Part shown: piece after piece, positions 35,621 through 46,288 of the stretch
Numbering within the stretch: position 1 is the stretch's first letter
How the letters are laid out: each line of letters starts with the position of its first letter
NCBI GenBank assembly: GCA_025093985.1
Contig: JACAAK010000004.1
Span: forward strand, 62,001-126,000
Reading direction: 5' to 3'
DNA: 64,000 bases
Source of the DNA: Calvatia gigantea
Lineage: Eukaryota > Basidiomycota > Agaricomycetes > Agaricales > Lycoperdaceae
The notes under the pieces: model-generated
Databases searched by the model: none
Seen by the model: only the letters and a program-made list of their open reading frames with translations
What the model was told of the DNA's origin: nothing
Position numbers and translations under genes: made by a program

Positions 35621-36756
35621 ATAATAGAAGTATCGGTTCCTGGGTCGTAGATGTCATTTGCAGATACCCAACCTTTCGAGTCGTTTATTACAAACTCATC
35701 CCCTCCAGGACGTGATTCTGTTGGTGACGCCCACGTCAATGCTGCTGTTCCGTGTATATCGGGGCCTGCTTGAACGATAGCGTGGACGGTATCATGAGGA
35801 GCAAGGTAATCCTTGTTGAGAGAAGCGAACCCTGAGAGGTGTGTGAGAGGATGGGGAAGCATCACTCGAAGCGCAGCGATGGTATGCTATAGGTCGCAAG
35901 GAGAAGAATGTTAGCAATAGTGATTTGAGAGTCGACGTGCGCAGGAGAAGGTCATACCACTCCTCCATCAAGCTGTAAGGCGTTAATACCAACTATATAC
36001 AGCTAACGGTGCAGGGAAACGAGCGTACTAGGAATCCACCTTGATACTACGCGGCCATTGATCCCGGTTTATGAGCATGATATCAGTGATGGACAACAGC
36101 ACCTACATCTGGTTTGGTGCGCCACGTGGGTCTTATACTACATCGACTCTTGATCGATATAATCCACAACAACAGCCCTAAAAGACTGCACTTGACCGAT
36201 CTTTCCTGTGCGAATTGCCTTTCCAACCGCTCGAAAAGTCGGTTCTGCTTCATAGTTCTCCGCAACCCGCCATATCAAGCCTTTCGATTTATACTTGGTA
36301 TTATACTCAGCGATCAATTTCAGACCTGTTTGGATATCCGGAGCCACAGGTTTTTCGCTGATGACATGTTTGCCCGCAGCCAGAGCCTTGATGATAACAG
36401 GTGGCTGGGTCATGATAGGCAACGCCATGATGACGGCTGAAATGTCCTTTCGGGAGAGCAGAGCGTCAAGGTTCGCAGAGTTTCCTCCTCTGTCATGATA
36501 GACGGAGGGTGGTGTTGGCAGATTCAGTGTTTTTGCAGCGATCTGTGCGACATCCCGAGCACTCTTTTCCGAGCGCGAATAGATGGCTGAGGGGTGGTGC
36601 CGAGATTCCGAGAGCAGCAAGCGCAGGCAAGTGGGCTGATGAAGATTGGGTGTGTGCAAGGTGAGGTTCCGTGCAGAGCCTAGGAAAATGCATCGTGCTA
36701 ACCTTCCTTTGCGAAAATACCAGCACCCAGAAGGGCAATGCCTAGAGCGTCTGTCA
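35572..36756 (-). pseudogene. Gfo/Idh/MocA-type oxidoreductase, damaged, with foreign 3' end
   Basis: A NAD(P)-dependent oxidoreductase relative. Exon 1 encodes the Rossmann start (MTDALGIALLGAGIFAKE), followed by AIYSRSEKSARDVAQ, ISAVIMALPIMTQPPVIIKA, LAAGKHVISEKPVAPD and KSKGLIWRVAENYE. Later exons give GGFL, LDGGV, HTIAALRVMLPHPLTHLSGF and AALTWASPTESRPGGDEF. The frame shifts near 36600 (PPL to AIYSR), and near 36125-36140 a stop and an extra base occur before the WRTKPD exon. The last codons (EEMRRRFNEKGM and stop) are shared with F-box genes, so the natural 3' end has been replaced. Probably non-functional unless the shifts are sequence errors. Confidence 0.7.
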
Positions 36757-37273
36757 TAGTGTCTGTGAGAGGACAGGACTTGCGGGTGTTTATAGCTTTA
36801 TAAATCGCCAAGTTGTCTTATAATAACCTTATGGAGCCGCATAAATGAGTGTCAGAGGCATCAGAAACCAAATTAACGCTCACAAAAGATGTGACACGCT
36901 TCTCAGTCTCTGCCTCTGGCCTTTCTGGATGATTAATAAAGTGCGTTTATATTAACGGAGGCTGGATGTAGCAGGTATTGTTATCGTTCTAGGCCAGGTT
37001 GATGATGAGGTGGGAGGGCATTGGCCGCAATCTAGCCGTCAGGGGGTGACGTGTGCAACCGAACGCGGGAGGTAGTGGGTGGGTGTAAAGACCATGACTG
37101 CCAGCGCATCACTCATTCCTTGCTGGAAGGCAGACCAACCAACCGATTTGAAACTTGCGTGGCAGACAAGACGCGTAAATGTTGCCAGCTCTGATTCTTC
37201 CAGAGTAAAACTAAATGATGAGTATGCAAATAGTACAATAAAAATTCCAATCAGCATCCATGTATATCCGTAT
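36757..37273 (-). other. Intergenic stretch
   Basis: No gene seen. It contains the promoter of the oxidoreductase relic and the 3' flank of the DnaJ gene. Confidence 0.5.
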
Positions 37274-39189
37274 CTACCCTCTCCGACCTCCATGGCTATT
37301 AAAGTGGAATTGGAACCCACCAGGGCCTCCACCACCCGGGAACCCACCACCAGGGAATCCACCACCACCATTAAAGAACTGGGCAAACGGATGCCCACCA
37401 CCGCCCTGCGCAAACGGATTGCCTCCACTCGGATCGTTGGGATCATCACCATTATCAAACCTCGCTCTCAACTCCGGATCCGAAAGAACCTCATAAGCCT
37501 CATTGACTGTCGCCATCTTCGCCTCGGACCCACCCTTATCTGGATGTGCGGTTTTCGCGGCTTGGCGGAATGCCTTTTTGATGGTTTTTTCGTCTGCGTC
37601 GCGAGAGACTCCGAGGACTTTGTAGTAATCTTTTTGTTTGGATTGTTTGAGGAGCTTCTGAGCTTTTGCGAGACGAGCGTGAATCTAGCGAATTAAAAAA
37701 ATTTGGTTTGGCTCGCAAAGCGAAGAAAGTGGTAAAAGGACTTACGTTACGATCGCTACGTCCCGTAGTCTCAAACGCCTTATCCAAAACACGTACAGCC
37801 TCCTCAAACTCCTCCCTCATCAACAACTCCTCACTCTTCCCAATCAACCCATCCACATCCTCCTCACACCCTTCAAGGGTCAACAGCTCATTACACCATT
37901 TCCCCATCTGCTTCCTATACTCCTCTCCCTTTGACTGATCCGCCAAATGCATAAACGACTTACACAACGCCCGAACGAGCATTTGTCTTTGCACAGAAAT
38001 CTTCGCAGCATTCGGCATAGGCAACGACTCCAACACCAACGTCTTCCCACTCCCTTCCTTCTTCGCACCAGCAGGAAGAGACGATTCGAGTAGGTTCGGT
38101 GGTACGAGCGGCAAAACCGCATCTTCCTTACCCACACTCTCCTCCAGCGCCTCTTCGAATTTACGGAAGAGGTCTCCGGTTTTACCACCGCCTGGCGTAA
38201 GCAACATCTTCACCACGCCGCGCCAATCTTCTTTCCCCATCATTTCTTCGACTTTGGCGAATCCTCTGTCGAAGTTTTTGACGAGCCGGTGTTGGGAGAG
38301 GCAGATCTTGGAATCAGGGATCAGTAGTAGAGACATTGTTTGAGGGCGTTCATGGCAGCGGGTGAGGGTGGGAGTAGGAAATACGAGAGCCGGAATATGT
38401 GAGTGAGGAGTGTCGTGGATGGTTGAAGAAGATGGGATAAACGACTACAAAACAATCATCAACGACCTTCGTTCTTAAACACACATAATATTAGAATACA
38501 GAAAACTCACGAGAGATCACCAACAGAACTTTCCAAATCACCAGCCGCGAACGCACACTCCGACCGCCAAGTCCTCACCTCAACCGAATGGACTCGCCGT
38601 CCTCAACAACGTGCTCGCGGTCTCCACACACGCGTTCCACAGCTGCGATTTCCTCTCCTTCTCCAGTTTCGAGTGAAGTTGTTCACCATCGGCGATTTCC
38701 TTCTCGAGGTCCTCGGCTTCTTTGTCTTTGTTCTTCCCCTTGGCTTTGACGTATAGCCTAAGAGAAGGTTTCGCCAAATCGAATTGACCTTCTTTGGAGT
38801 AGATACGTGCTTTCATGAGGATGGGCATTATCGAAAGTGTTTGACGTCAGGGAGAGGACTTTAGTCGAAATCCTCGAGAGCCGCCGAGTTCCGTTGGAGT
38901 GAGAAGTAAGCAGTTGCGCGTTTATAGTACAACAAGTAGTCCGCAGGTGCTTGCTCTTCAAAAAAAAGAAAAAAAAAGGCCGTCAATGCCAATGGTGATC
39001 GTTTACGAGTTAGAATTTCTTACCTATAGCCTCGGAATAAATCTTGGCTGCTTCGCTAAATTGGCCAACGGAGAGGAGAGCATTGGCTCTGTTGATGAGG
39101 GGGAGTAGACCTGGAGGATATAAACCGCCCTGGTCAGCGTAGACCCCAACGAAGAGGAGCAGACCGAGGGCCAGCCGTGGTAGACGCAT
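37274..39189 (-). CDS. DNAJC3/P58IPK-type ER co-chaperone (TPR + J domain), with single-base frameshifts
   Basis: A TPR-J-domain chaperone of the ER lumen that works with BiP in folding and the unfolded-protein response. It begins with a signal peptide ([20 protein letters not shown]). TPR-type helices follow ([99 protein letters not shown]). The J domain is [20 protein letters not shown] with the HPD motif (AHPDKGG), then a Gly/Phe-rich end. Three or more introns are clear. The reading frame, however, needs one extra base skipped near 38863, 38819 and 38590, and two more near 38315-38325. Apart from these the protein is well conserved, so the shifts may be assembly errors; if real, the gene is broken. 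Confidence 0.82.
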
Positions 39190-39589
39190 AAGTGAACCTG
39201 TTTGTGTTGAGTGGTAGTACGCAGAGCTTGTCACAACCCCTTCCATAAATGTTTGAGAGACACGTAGCATTCTCACGGTCAGAATTGTTGTGATAACCTA
39301 TGATCTCATTTGTTTTGGACATCATCATTCATTTATTCTGACTGGCGTATTTCTAATGCACGAGTTAGCAATGCGTGTTGGGTTGGGGTACGATTCAGCC
39401 CCTGAGGTGCGCTCAGGTGGGTAACAACCTCCATTCAACGAGCTCCCGGCACTTGCCCGAATTTCGTCCGCACCGATCAGCGGAAGCGGATTGCAACCAA
39501 GACGGAACCCTCGGACTGGGAGATTACTGGGAGATATACGTACCCAATGAGCCATAGAAAATATTCCCGCCATTTTGACCAGCTTGTAA

Positions 39590-39720
39590 GGAGTAGGCAC
39601 TGCCTCATCCCCCTTCAAAAGAGCAATGCACAAACAAGACTCTGAAGATCGGGAAGGTCGAGATGCACTAGGGCACCATGATCGACCGAGCCCAAGGTGA
39701 GCTGCAGGATGTGGCTGCGC
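39590..39720 (-). pseudogene. Small F-box/LRR gene fragment
   Basis: The minus strand reads GALVHLDLPDLQSLVCALL, matching the block ALAHLHLPNLKVLFIRC of the F-box gene at 44.4-45.8 kb. The flanks are not recognisable. Confidence 0.5.
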
Positions 39721-39957
39721 AAGCGTCAAATGTCCCAGGGACAATGAGCCTGGCGTTACGAGTAAGGTTAAGAGTAGGGGCACAAATTCATTCATTCCTA
39801 CTACGGCCGGTTTGTACCTTACACAGTAAAACCATGCTTCACTCACAAGTACTGAAAGGAAAGGGAAAAAATGTGGGAGAGAGAGAGAAGTGGAAGTTTA
39901 AGTCAGGTGCCCCCGACCGCGAGCAATAGAGGAATCAATGCTTAACGTGCAATCAAC

Positions 39958-40960
39958 TTATACAACCCCTTCTTTGTCCCCTTTCCGAATGGTTATCCAT
40001 TTGTCTGGTGTTTCGACGGCACGGGAAACGAGGCCTAAGACAAATTCAGCCCACTTAATAGCCTTTTCTGCAGACGTGGTACCCTCATGCTGTCGGAACT
40101 CGACAGTTTGGGGTCTCGAAGCACTGAGAAGGGGCGTAAAATTAACCTACAGTGTTGAATTGTCAGGAACTGAATGATGAGGGCTATAGGCTGACTCATG
40201 TTGTAGTACCGAGAATGATGAGAATCTTCGTCATCATTCCGGGCGGGGGTTGACTAAGTCGCACAGCTCTTGGTTACCGCTAGCGGTACGGATGTGATGA
40301 TAGACTTCATTGATGGAAAGGCGATTTAGCTTTGCGGCTATGCAGGTTGGATGCAATATAATCGCTGTTGGCTCGACGATGACTTGCGTGGGCGCCGATC
40401 AATGATTGCTGTAAGAAACAGTTCAATAATTAAGTTTCAACACGGTGATAACAAAAGTATACTCACGTTCATACTTACAAATAAGAATGGCAAGGCGTTT
40501 GAGCTCATCAAGAGGAGAACATCCCGCCCTGCCCGCGCCCAACATGGATATGGAGGCCGGTTGTTCGGTTCACGTTGAGCTCGATGTGGTTTTTGAACTT
40601 GAAGAATGGCCCCTCTGACCTCTGTCTTCCATTTTTGTGTGTATGGTCGAAAAAAAAGCGGGAGTGATGAGCTGGAAGCCGAACCGTTTTGACATTGCAG
40701 TGTCTTGGGACGTTTCGGAGCTGAAGGTTACTTCCTCAATGCTAATCTCATGCTCGACGTTCCAGACAGCATCTCTGGATTTGAAAGAGGAAGGTCCGAC
40801 TTCATTAAAATAGCGGTGATGCAACTTGGAAACCAGCGGCATGGAGAGCACTCGTGATGAGACCCAATTGCTGTTCGGGATGTCCGGATCCTGGCAAGGT
40901 AGTGCCGTCTGCAAACGCCACTGCGACAAACTCGAACTCAAGTCCTGGAGATAGCGACAT
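39958..40960 (-). pseudogene. Putative amidoligase, degenerate copy
   Basis: Same family and exon layout as the copy at 48.2-49.3 kb. Intact pieces include PGLEFEFVAVAFADG, DAVWNVEHEISIEE, KRFGFQLITPAFF and TGLHIHVG, later EVYHHIRTASGNQELCDLVN and SASRPQTVEFRQHEGTTSA. The frame is lost between FGFQLITP and GLHIHVG (near 40590-40640) and again after it, so it cannot make the full enzyme. Amidoligase_2 enzymes are thought to be ATP-dependent peptide or amide ligases related to glutamine synthetase folds. Confidence 0.72.
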
Positions 40961-41589
40961 GGGTGTTGGACCTGCCCACTGCGAACACCACAAATGAGAT
41001 ATACACCCAGCTAAGCATTTCTAGGCTGACTGAAACTTGCTTCCGAATGGAACTTGTCAATCTCGATTCTCGACAAGACGGCCAATCCAGTTTAGTGGAA
41101 TTCTGGGTAATAAGGGAGTACGTGTAATTCGAAGTGACTCCTTGTTGCCTTCTTCTTGAGGCCCCCCCCCCGCCTGTCAACCACTCTTCGCTAATTAATC
41201 CTGGGTTGATGAACACCGCGGGAACTTTGGATGTCTGCTCTGTCGAAGGAACTAGATAAAATATATTGGGAGGCAAAAGAGCGGGGATACATCAACATGA
41301 ACTACTGTATTTATAGGATTCAGGTATGTCTAGCACCTAATGTCTAATGTCTAATGGGACCCACAAGGGGACAATGGGGTGTACGGACATTGATCCGATT
41401 GTCCGTGGGAATCATGGATTCCAACATGCTTGTGTTCTCGATATGGTTCATTACTTCCCTTTCGCAACCTGTCATTCCCTCTTCTTGCTTTCAACACTCT
41501 CTGGGTGTCAGGTAGACCCTACCCAGCCAAAGGAGTGCAGATACCGAGTTGGTTCTAGGTTATCCCATCCTTGAGTTGCCATCACGATA
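40961..41589 (-). other. Spacer between amidoligase relic and ankyrin copy
   Basis: No gene recognised. Contains a run of C near 41161-41171 and a triple TCTAATG at 41341-41360. Confidence 0.4.
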
Positions 41590-43312
41590 AAATCGAATTT
41601 GTGTCCCAGTCGCCCTTCAACATCGAAAGGTAACCCAGGAGGGGGTGTGATATCCGCAAAAGATGGTAGTTCGAGGTCAGTATCACTTGAGAGCGAGTTA
41701 TTCGACCGATTGCCAGGATCCCGAGGAGTCGTCGCACATCAGGGTAAGCAGACATTTTCAGTTGGCGGAACCGTCGGCTATTCCATGGTCGTTTGTTCTG
41801 TAAGTTCGAACGAGGGCCTTGCCAAGAAGGCAAGAAGGAATGAGGGCATCCGTAAATCCAGTAAATCAGTGATTGATTCATCCGCGTCATGGCCAGGCCT
41901 TAGGGCTTTTAAGTATAAGCTGCCGCAAGGCGTCATGCTACATAACGTTTCAACATCGATTTCACCAAGTATCTACACAATCCTGCTGCTGGGATTTCCT
42001 AAGACCAGACCTTGTGCCTTCTCCTTGCTTTCCTGGTTCTCTTCATCGTCAAGGCTATGGCGATCATGGGCAGGCGTCCCTGTAATTAAATTTATCCAAA
42101 TCCGTCTGGATCGTCACCTGCACATCCTTGAGATGTATGAGGGACCTCTTCGCCTGGTTTCCCTCGACCACCGTGATTGCCTCGGAGGTCGCCATGATGT
42201 CTTTGGTGTCTATGATATCACCATTCGACTTGCTTTCGGAACCCTCAGCCTCGCTCTTAGCTGTCCTGGCTTCAACAAGCCGGTCTCCAGTCAATGAAAC
42301 AAACTTCGCAAACACGTTGGCTAATTGCGACCCCTTCTCAGGCGTCCCATTGTCAACAAGGCGAGCCATGGTTTCATTTATGCTTTGTGATTCCTTCTCT
42401 AGGTCTAAGACATCTGTTCTGGTGCGGATATCAGTGTCTTCCGGGTTAACATGACCCTCTAGTGAGGAAAGTGCCCCGATGTTAATCTCCACGCCCCGTT
42501 CGAAGGGGACATCAACATTATAATTTCTCACGACTAATGTGCTCTCCACGGACCGGTAGATCTTTGAAGAGTAATCTTCGGGGCTGGCTGTATCCCCAGA
42601 CATGTTTATCCGTTTTCCCACTATTCAGATTATATAATAAATTTCGAGGATCTCAACAAAACGGCGCTCAAAAGACTGACCTAATCGCCTTCGCTCGGGT
42701 GACATCAGCTCCAGTAGGATCAAGGTTCGCTTCCGTGTGCGAGGAGGGTTAGAAGCACCGCATATGATCCCTTTGCAATGGCAGATACAACTGGGAACTT
42801 TGAGCTCCCGTTCCTCACAGACGGGAAATCGAGCGCCTTTTGTGCACCAGAATCCTTCTTCAGCAACACATCCAACATCTTCAGTTTTCCTGCAAATACC
42901 GCATAATGCAATATCGTAATCAGATCGGCATCCACAGTAGGGGATGATGCACCTGCCCTCCAGGAGGCGTTCGGCGATATCAATGGCAACATCTCATCTG
43001 AGCGAACGAGGGTGAGGAAGAGCGGGAGGATCGTTTTATCGCGTTCCCAGTAGTTGTTGGATGGTGCAACTGCAGCTTGGTTGATATCTAATTCGTTCCT
43101 GAGGAGGATATTGACAGTAGAACGTGTGCTGTAGAGGACGGCATAATGAAGAGGTGCAAAGCCCTGGTCCCAATCTATAGTATTGACGTCGAGAACATCT
43201 GGCTCACCTTCCTTGTCTTCGGGGACTTCACCATCAGATTTCCTTTCCTCCTTTGCTTTCGTTTCCTTTGTCTTGCTTCCGCTCCCCAAATCCTCATAGT
43301 CTTCCTCCACGG
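41590..43312 (-). pseudogene. Ankyrin gene copy B, 3' half, with internal deletion
   Basis: Strongly similar to 21.36-25.5 kb of the intact ankyrin gene, including its 3' flank. Read on the minus strand it covers the acidic linker end (EEDYEDLGSGSKTKETKAKE), FAPLHYAVLYSTRSTVNILL and ALDFPSVRNGSSKFPV. It then passes through the same intron to EDYSSKIYRSVES and jumps from NPED to DIRTRTDVLDLEKESQ, which removes about 2.4 kb of the parent. The last coding part (KGSQLANVFAKFV, LIHLKDVQVTIQTDLDKFNY) and flank follow. Small frameshifts are present. Pseudogene. Confidence 0.85.
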
Positions 43313-44219
43313 ACTGGGAGCTACATGCGCCATTTTGATCGACTTGTAAGGAACAGCATCAGACTGTTTAGGACAACCAACGGACTTATCCGGTGATAAA
43401 TGAACCAATTCACCCGTTGGGTGCCAAGTTGTGCCTCATTTCTCCGTGTGATCTCTAATTCGCGACGTCCGATAATTAGACTTGTGATCCACATTTACGC
43501 CATGCTTGCACGGTCATTTTTGAAAACTGACATTTCGCGCCTGACGAACTCTGAGCCTCCCGCACAGCTCAAATGCAGCGGCCAAAAAGAACGGGTTTTC
43601 GCCATGTATTAGTCTGGGAAAATACCGTCCACCACAGGTGAAGCCTGGAGACAAAATTGGCCAGAGACCGCCTCGAAAGAAGGGGGCGCTAATGAAGGGG
43701 TCCAGAACGAACTTGGCAAGGGGGTGGTTGGTAGAAATCCAGCTTCAACGTTGATCCTGTAGCGCAGAATACACACCGGAAAAGCGAACCACCGTTCAAA
43801 GTGAATTAATTGTAAATCGCGTGCACTGGGTGATCCCAGTTCCCGGAATGATAACTCATAGCTAAATCGTAGCGAGTGTACCAGTATGATCGGACAAAAA
43901 TTGGCCATACTTATCGAGACGCTGGGATTCGGACAGGAAATTTATTTTTTTGGAAATTCATTGGGAAAAAAGTTTGCAGTATCAGGTTGATCTGCAGGCC
44001 ATTTTGGGCCCAAACCGCGACATTGCCTGCGACATATATAGGGATTGCCAGGCCCCACCACTATTCCCAGCACAGTTCGAATGTTCAGTACTCAGTACCA
44101 TTGGAAAAGAGACAAAGAAGGGGTTGTTAGAATGGCAAACTCGGGCTGAGACTGAGTGGCACAGGTCACAACGTTGAACGTTGGACCTCGTTTTCTTGTT
44201 TCTATTATGAGTACCTTTG
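43313..44219 (-). other. Part of the insertion that splits ankyrin copy B
   Basis: About 0.9 kb between the broken ankyrin copy and the F-box gene's 3' flank. Frames of up to 99 residues (43609-43908, minus) have no recognisable family. Nothing else was seen. Confidence 0.4.
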
Positions 44220-44445
44220 ACCACGGCCATTTTCTGTAATGTTTATTTGTCTTATTGTCTACTTTGCTCAGTTCTGTCTCTTGTTGCCTCTTCTTTTCTC
44301 ATCATTTCTCGTCTCTTGTCTCTCTCTTGTTCTGAACCTTCATCATCTCCGACATCGTCACTCTCACCCCTTGTTTCTCTGCTTGCCACTCTTGTTTCCA
44401 TCTCTCCTGGATCTCGGTTCGAAGCCTCGTAACTGATAGATGCAG

Positions 44446-45785
44446 TCACACCCTATTTTCGTTGAACTGCCGCCTCATCTCTTCATGATCTCGGAGGACA
44501 TCAGGAAGAAAGCCCAACACTAATGTATCAAGAATGTCATCTGGCAGTGACTTCTGATACTGTGCATATGGTTGTGAATTGACCCAGCCAATGGACCACA
44601 TATTGATATCAGATCTTAAGCATATTCTGACCTGACTATTGATTTCTTTCCAACAGCTAAAACTTTCAGAAATGTTTGCGGGGGGTTGATCTGCTGCACT
44701 GGTGGATTGTATTGGGACCCGGACCTCGAATATAGGGAGCCTGCTTAAGCCCTGGATGTCAGCAATGTTATCAAGTGTGCCCATGTTGAAATTCTCCAGT
44801 TTCAAAACTTGTAAAGAGCACCTTGAGTTACGACTGATAAATTTAGAAACAGCACATGCCAAACTCTCTCTTCCCCCCTTGGTGCAACGTATAAACAAGA
44901 CTTTGAGATTAGGGAGGTGCAGGTGAGCTAAGGCACCACGGTCATCAAACCTGACAAGGAGTTCCAGAATACAGAGTTTCTCGGAAGAGACCAATGTGAT
45001 CAACGGTTGACCATCATCCCACGTGGCACCAATCCTAATATGATTGGCCTGTGTACAGCGGTGCACAACTTCAAGGGTGGTTGAGACAGGGAGTTCTTCC
45101 ACCATATCAACCTTGGTCAGTTGCCCGAGTAGAGCAAACTCAGACCTATTGAGCAAATCCATTAGAGCCAGAGCATCTCGAGGAAACCTGACTGAGCGGA
45201 GACTCGATGCCCCCTTCAGGGCAAGACAGAAGTCGTAAGTGGTGCTTGACCGAGAGAACTCAAAGTATGAGATGACTTCTTCCAGCAAATGAGCTGGGGA
45301 GAAATCGATATCGCAAATCATGCGAGCAAATCTGTTTCTTAATCGGAGGTCCAATTTTTTCCATCGTGAAATATGCTGCGTTAACAATAACAGCATCCCC
45401 CTGCGGTAATCCAGTGCTTCTGCAGTCCGTGGCCCATTCAAATTCCCTAGATCGGTTATGTAGACCTCTATGGACATATTTGCAGATTGTTGTAGCCAGG
45501 TGTTGAGAGCAGGAAGGGTGAGTCGTTGGCAGGAGCAGTGGAGATAAATCTTGGACCAGAACTTGGGATGGCCCACAATAATATTGTTCCAGTATCTGCA
45601 AACTGTGTACAGCATTGACCTAGATCGGTTATACTGGAGGTCGTGATCCTGTGGTGATGCGAGGATATGTGAGAAGACTTCAATGAGAAGTTCCGTCGGA
45701 AGGCAGTCATTTATTGACCTATAATTTGTCCAGGCAGTGAGCTTCGGAATACACTCTTATATTTCACGTACATATGGCTTGGCAT
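44446..45785 (-). CDS. F-box / leucine-rich-repeat protein, best-preserved copy
   Basis: Two exons. A tiny first exon (MPSH) is followed by an intron (about 45720-45771) and a long exon of about 420 residues. The F-box lies at the start (SINDCLPTELLIEVFSHIL), then CRYWNNIIVGHPKFWSKIYL, a stretch typical of mushroom F-box proteins. LRR-like blocks follow (ALKGASSLRSVRFPRD, ALAHLHLPNLKVLFIRCTKG) and the end is HEEMRRQFNENRV. An upstream in-frame ATG at 45917 would add about 44 residues of untranslated-looking sequence. F-box proteins select targets for SCF ubiquitin ligases; the target is unknown. The gene sits inside the 3-kb insertion that splits ankyrin copy B. Several broken relatives lie within 25 kb. 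Confidence 0.75.
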
Positions 45786-46074
45786 TTGATTCTTTTCATT
45801 CGCAGCTTTTGAACGCAATCTCGTGGTGTGTTCAGTCTTGGTGCAAACAGTACGGGGGGGGAGGGGAATGTCGTAATGTAAGAGGAACTCGGGGTGAAGA
45901 CACTCTGGGGTAAACACCGTACTTAGAAATAGAGAAGTGAGCAGTAACTAAGACATGGAGCGACGAGGGATGGCGAAAGAGGCATGGGGGAAGTGAGACA
46001 CTTTACTTAATCAGGAAAAACGGTAAAAACTTTACGCGGTTCTAGTTGGGGCGCTAATTTCCAGGCGAGGAGCG

Positions 46075-46288
46075 GGTATTGGCTGAGAAACGAACGGAAC
46101 ACCAGTTAGATCCAATCCACTAAGGCATAAAGCATACAAGGGATAGAAATGGTATGGTGAATACATCTCACGTTCCCATTAGACAATATCCCTGACAGCC
46201 TCACCTATCATAATCCTCCTGTTCTCTGCCTGCCATGACTGTCCTTCGGTATTCGCTGACGTTCTGGAAGATTGCCCCCATACCAACG
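46075..46288 (-). pseudogene. Extra fragment of the ankyrin gene (exon 1 / exon 2 junction)
   Basis: The minus strand matches about 19606-19835 of the intact gene, for example GTGAGGCTGTCAGGGAT, CCATACCATTTCTATCC and GTTCCGTTCGTTTCTCAG. It directly abuts sequence corresponding to about 20985 of the parent, so order is scrambled relative to the intact gene. Confidence 0.7.
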
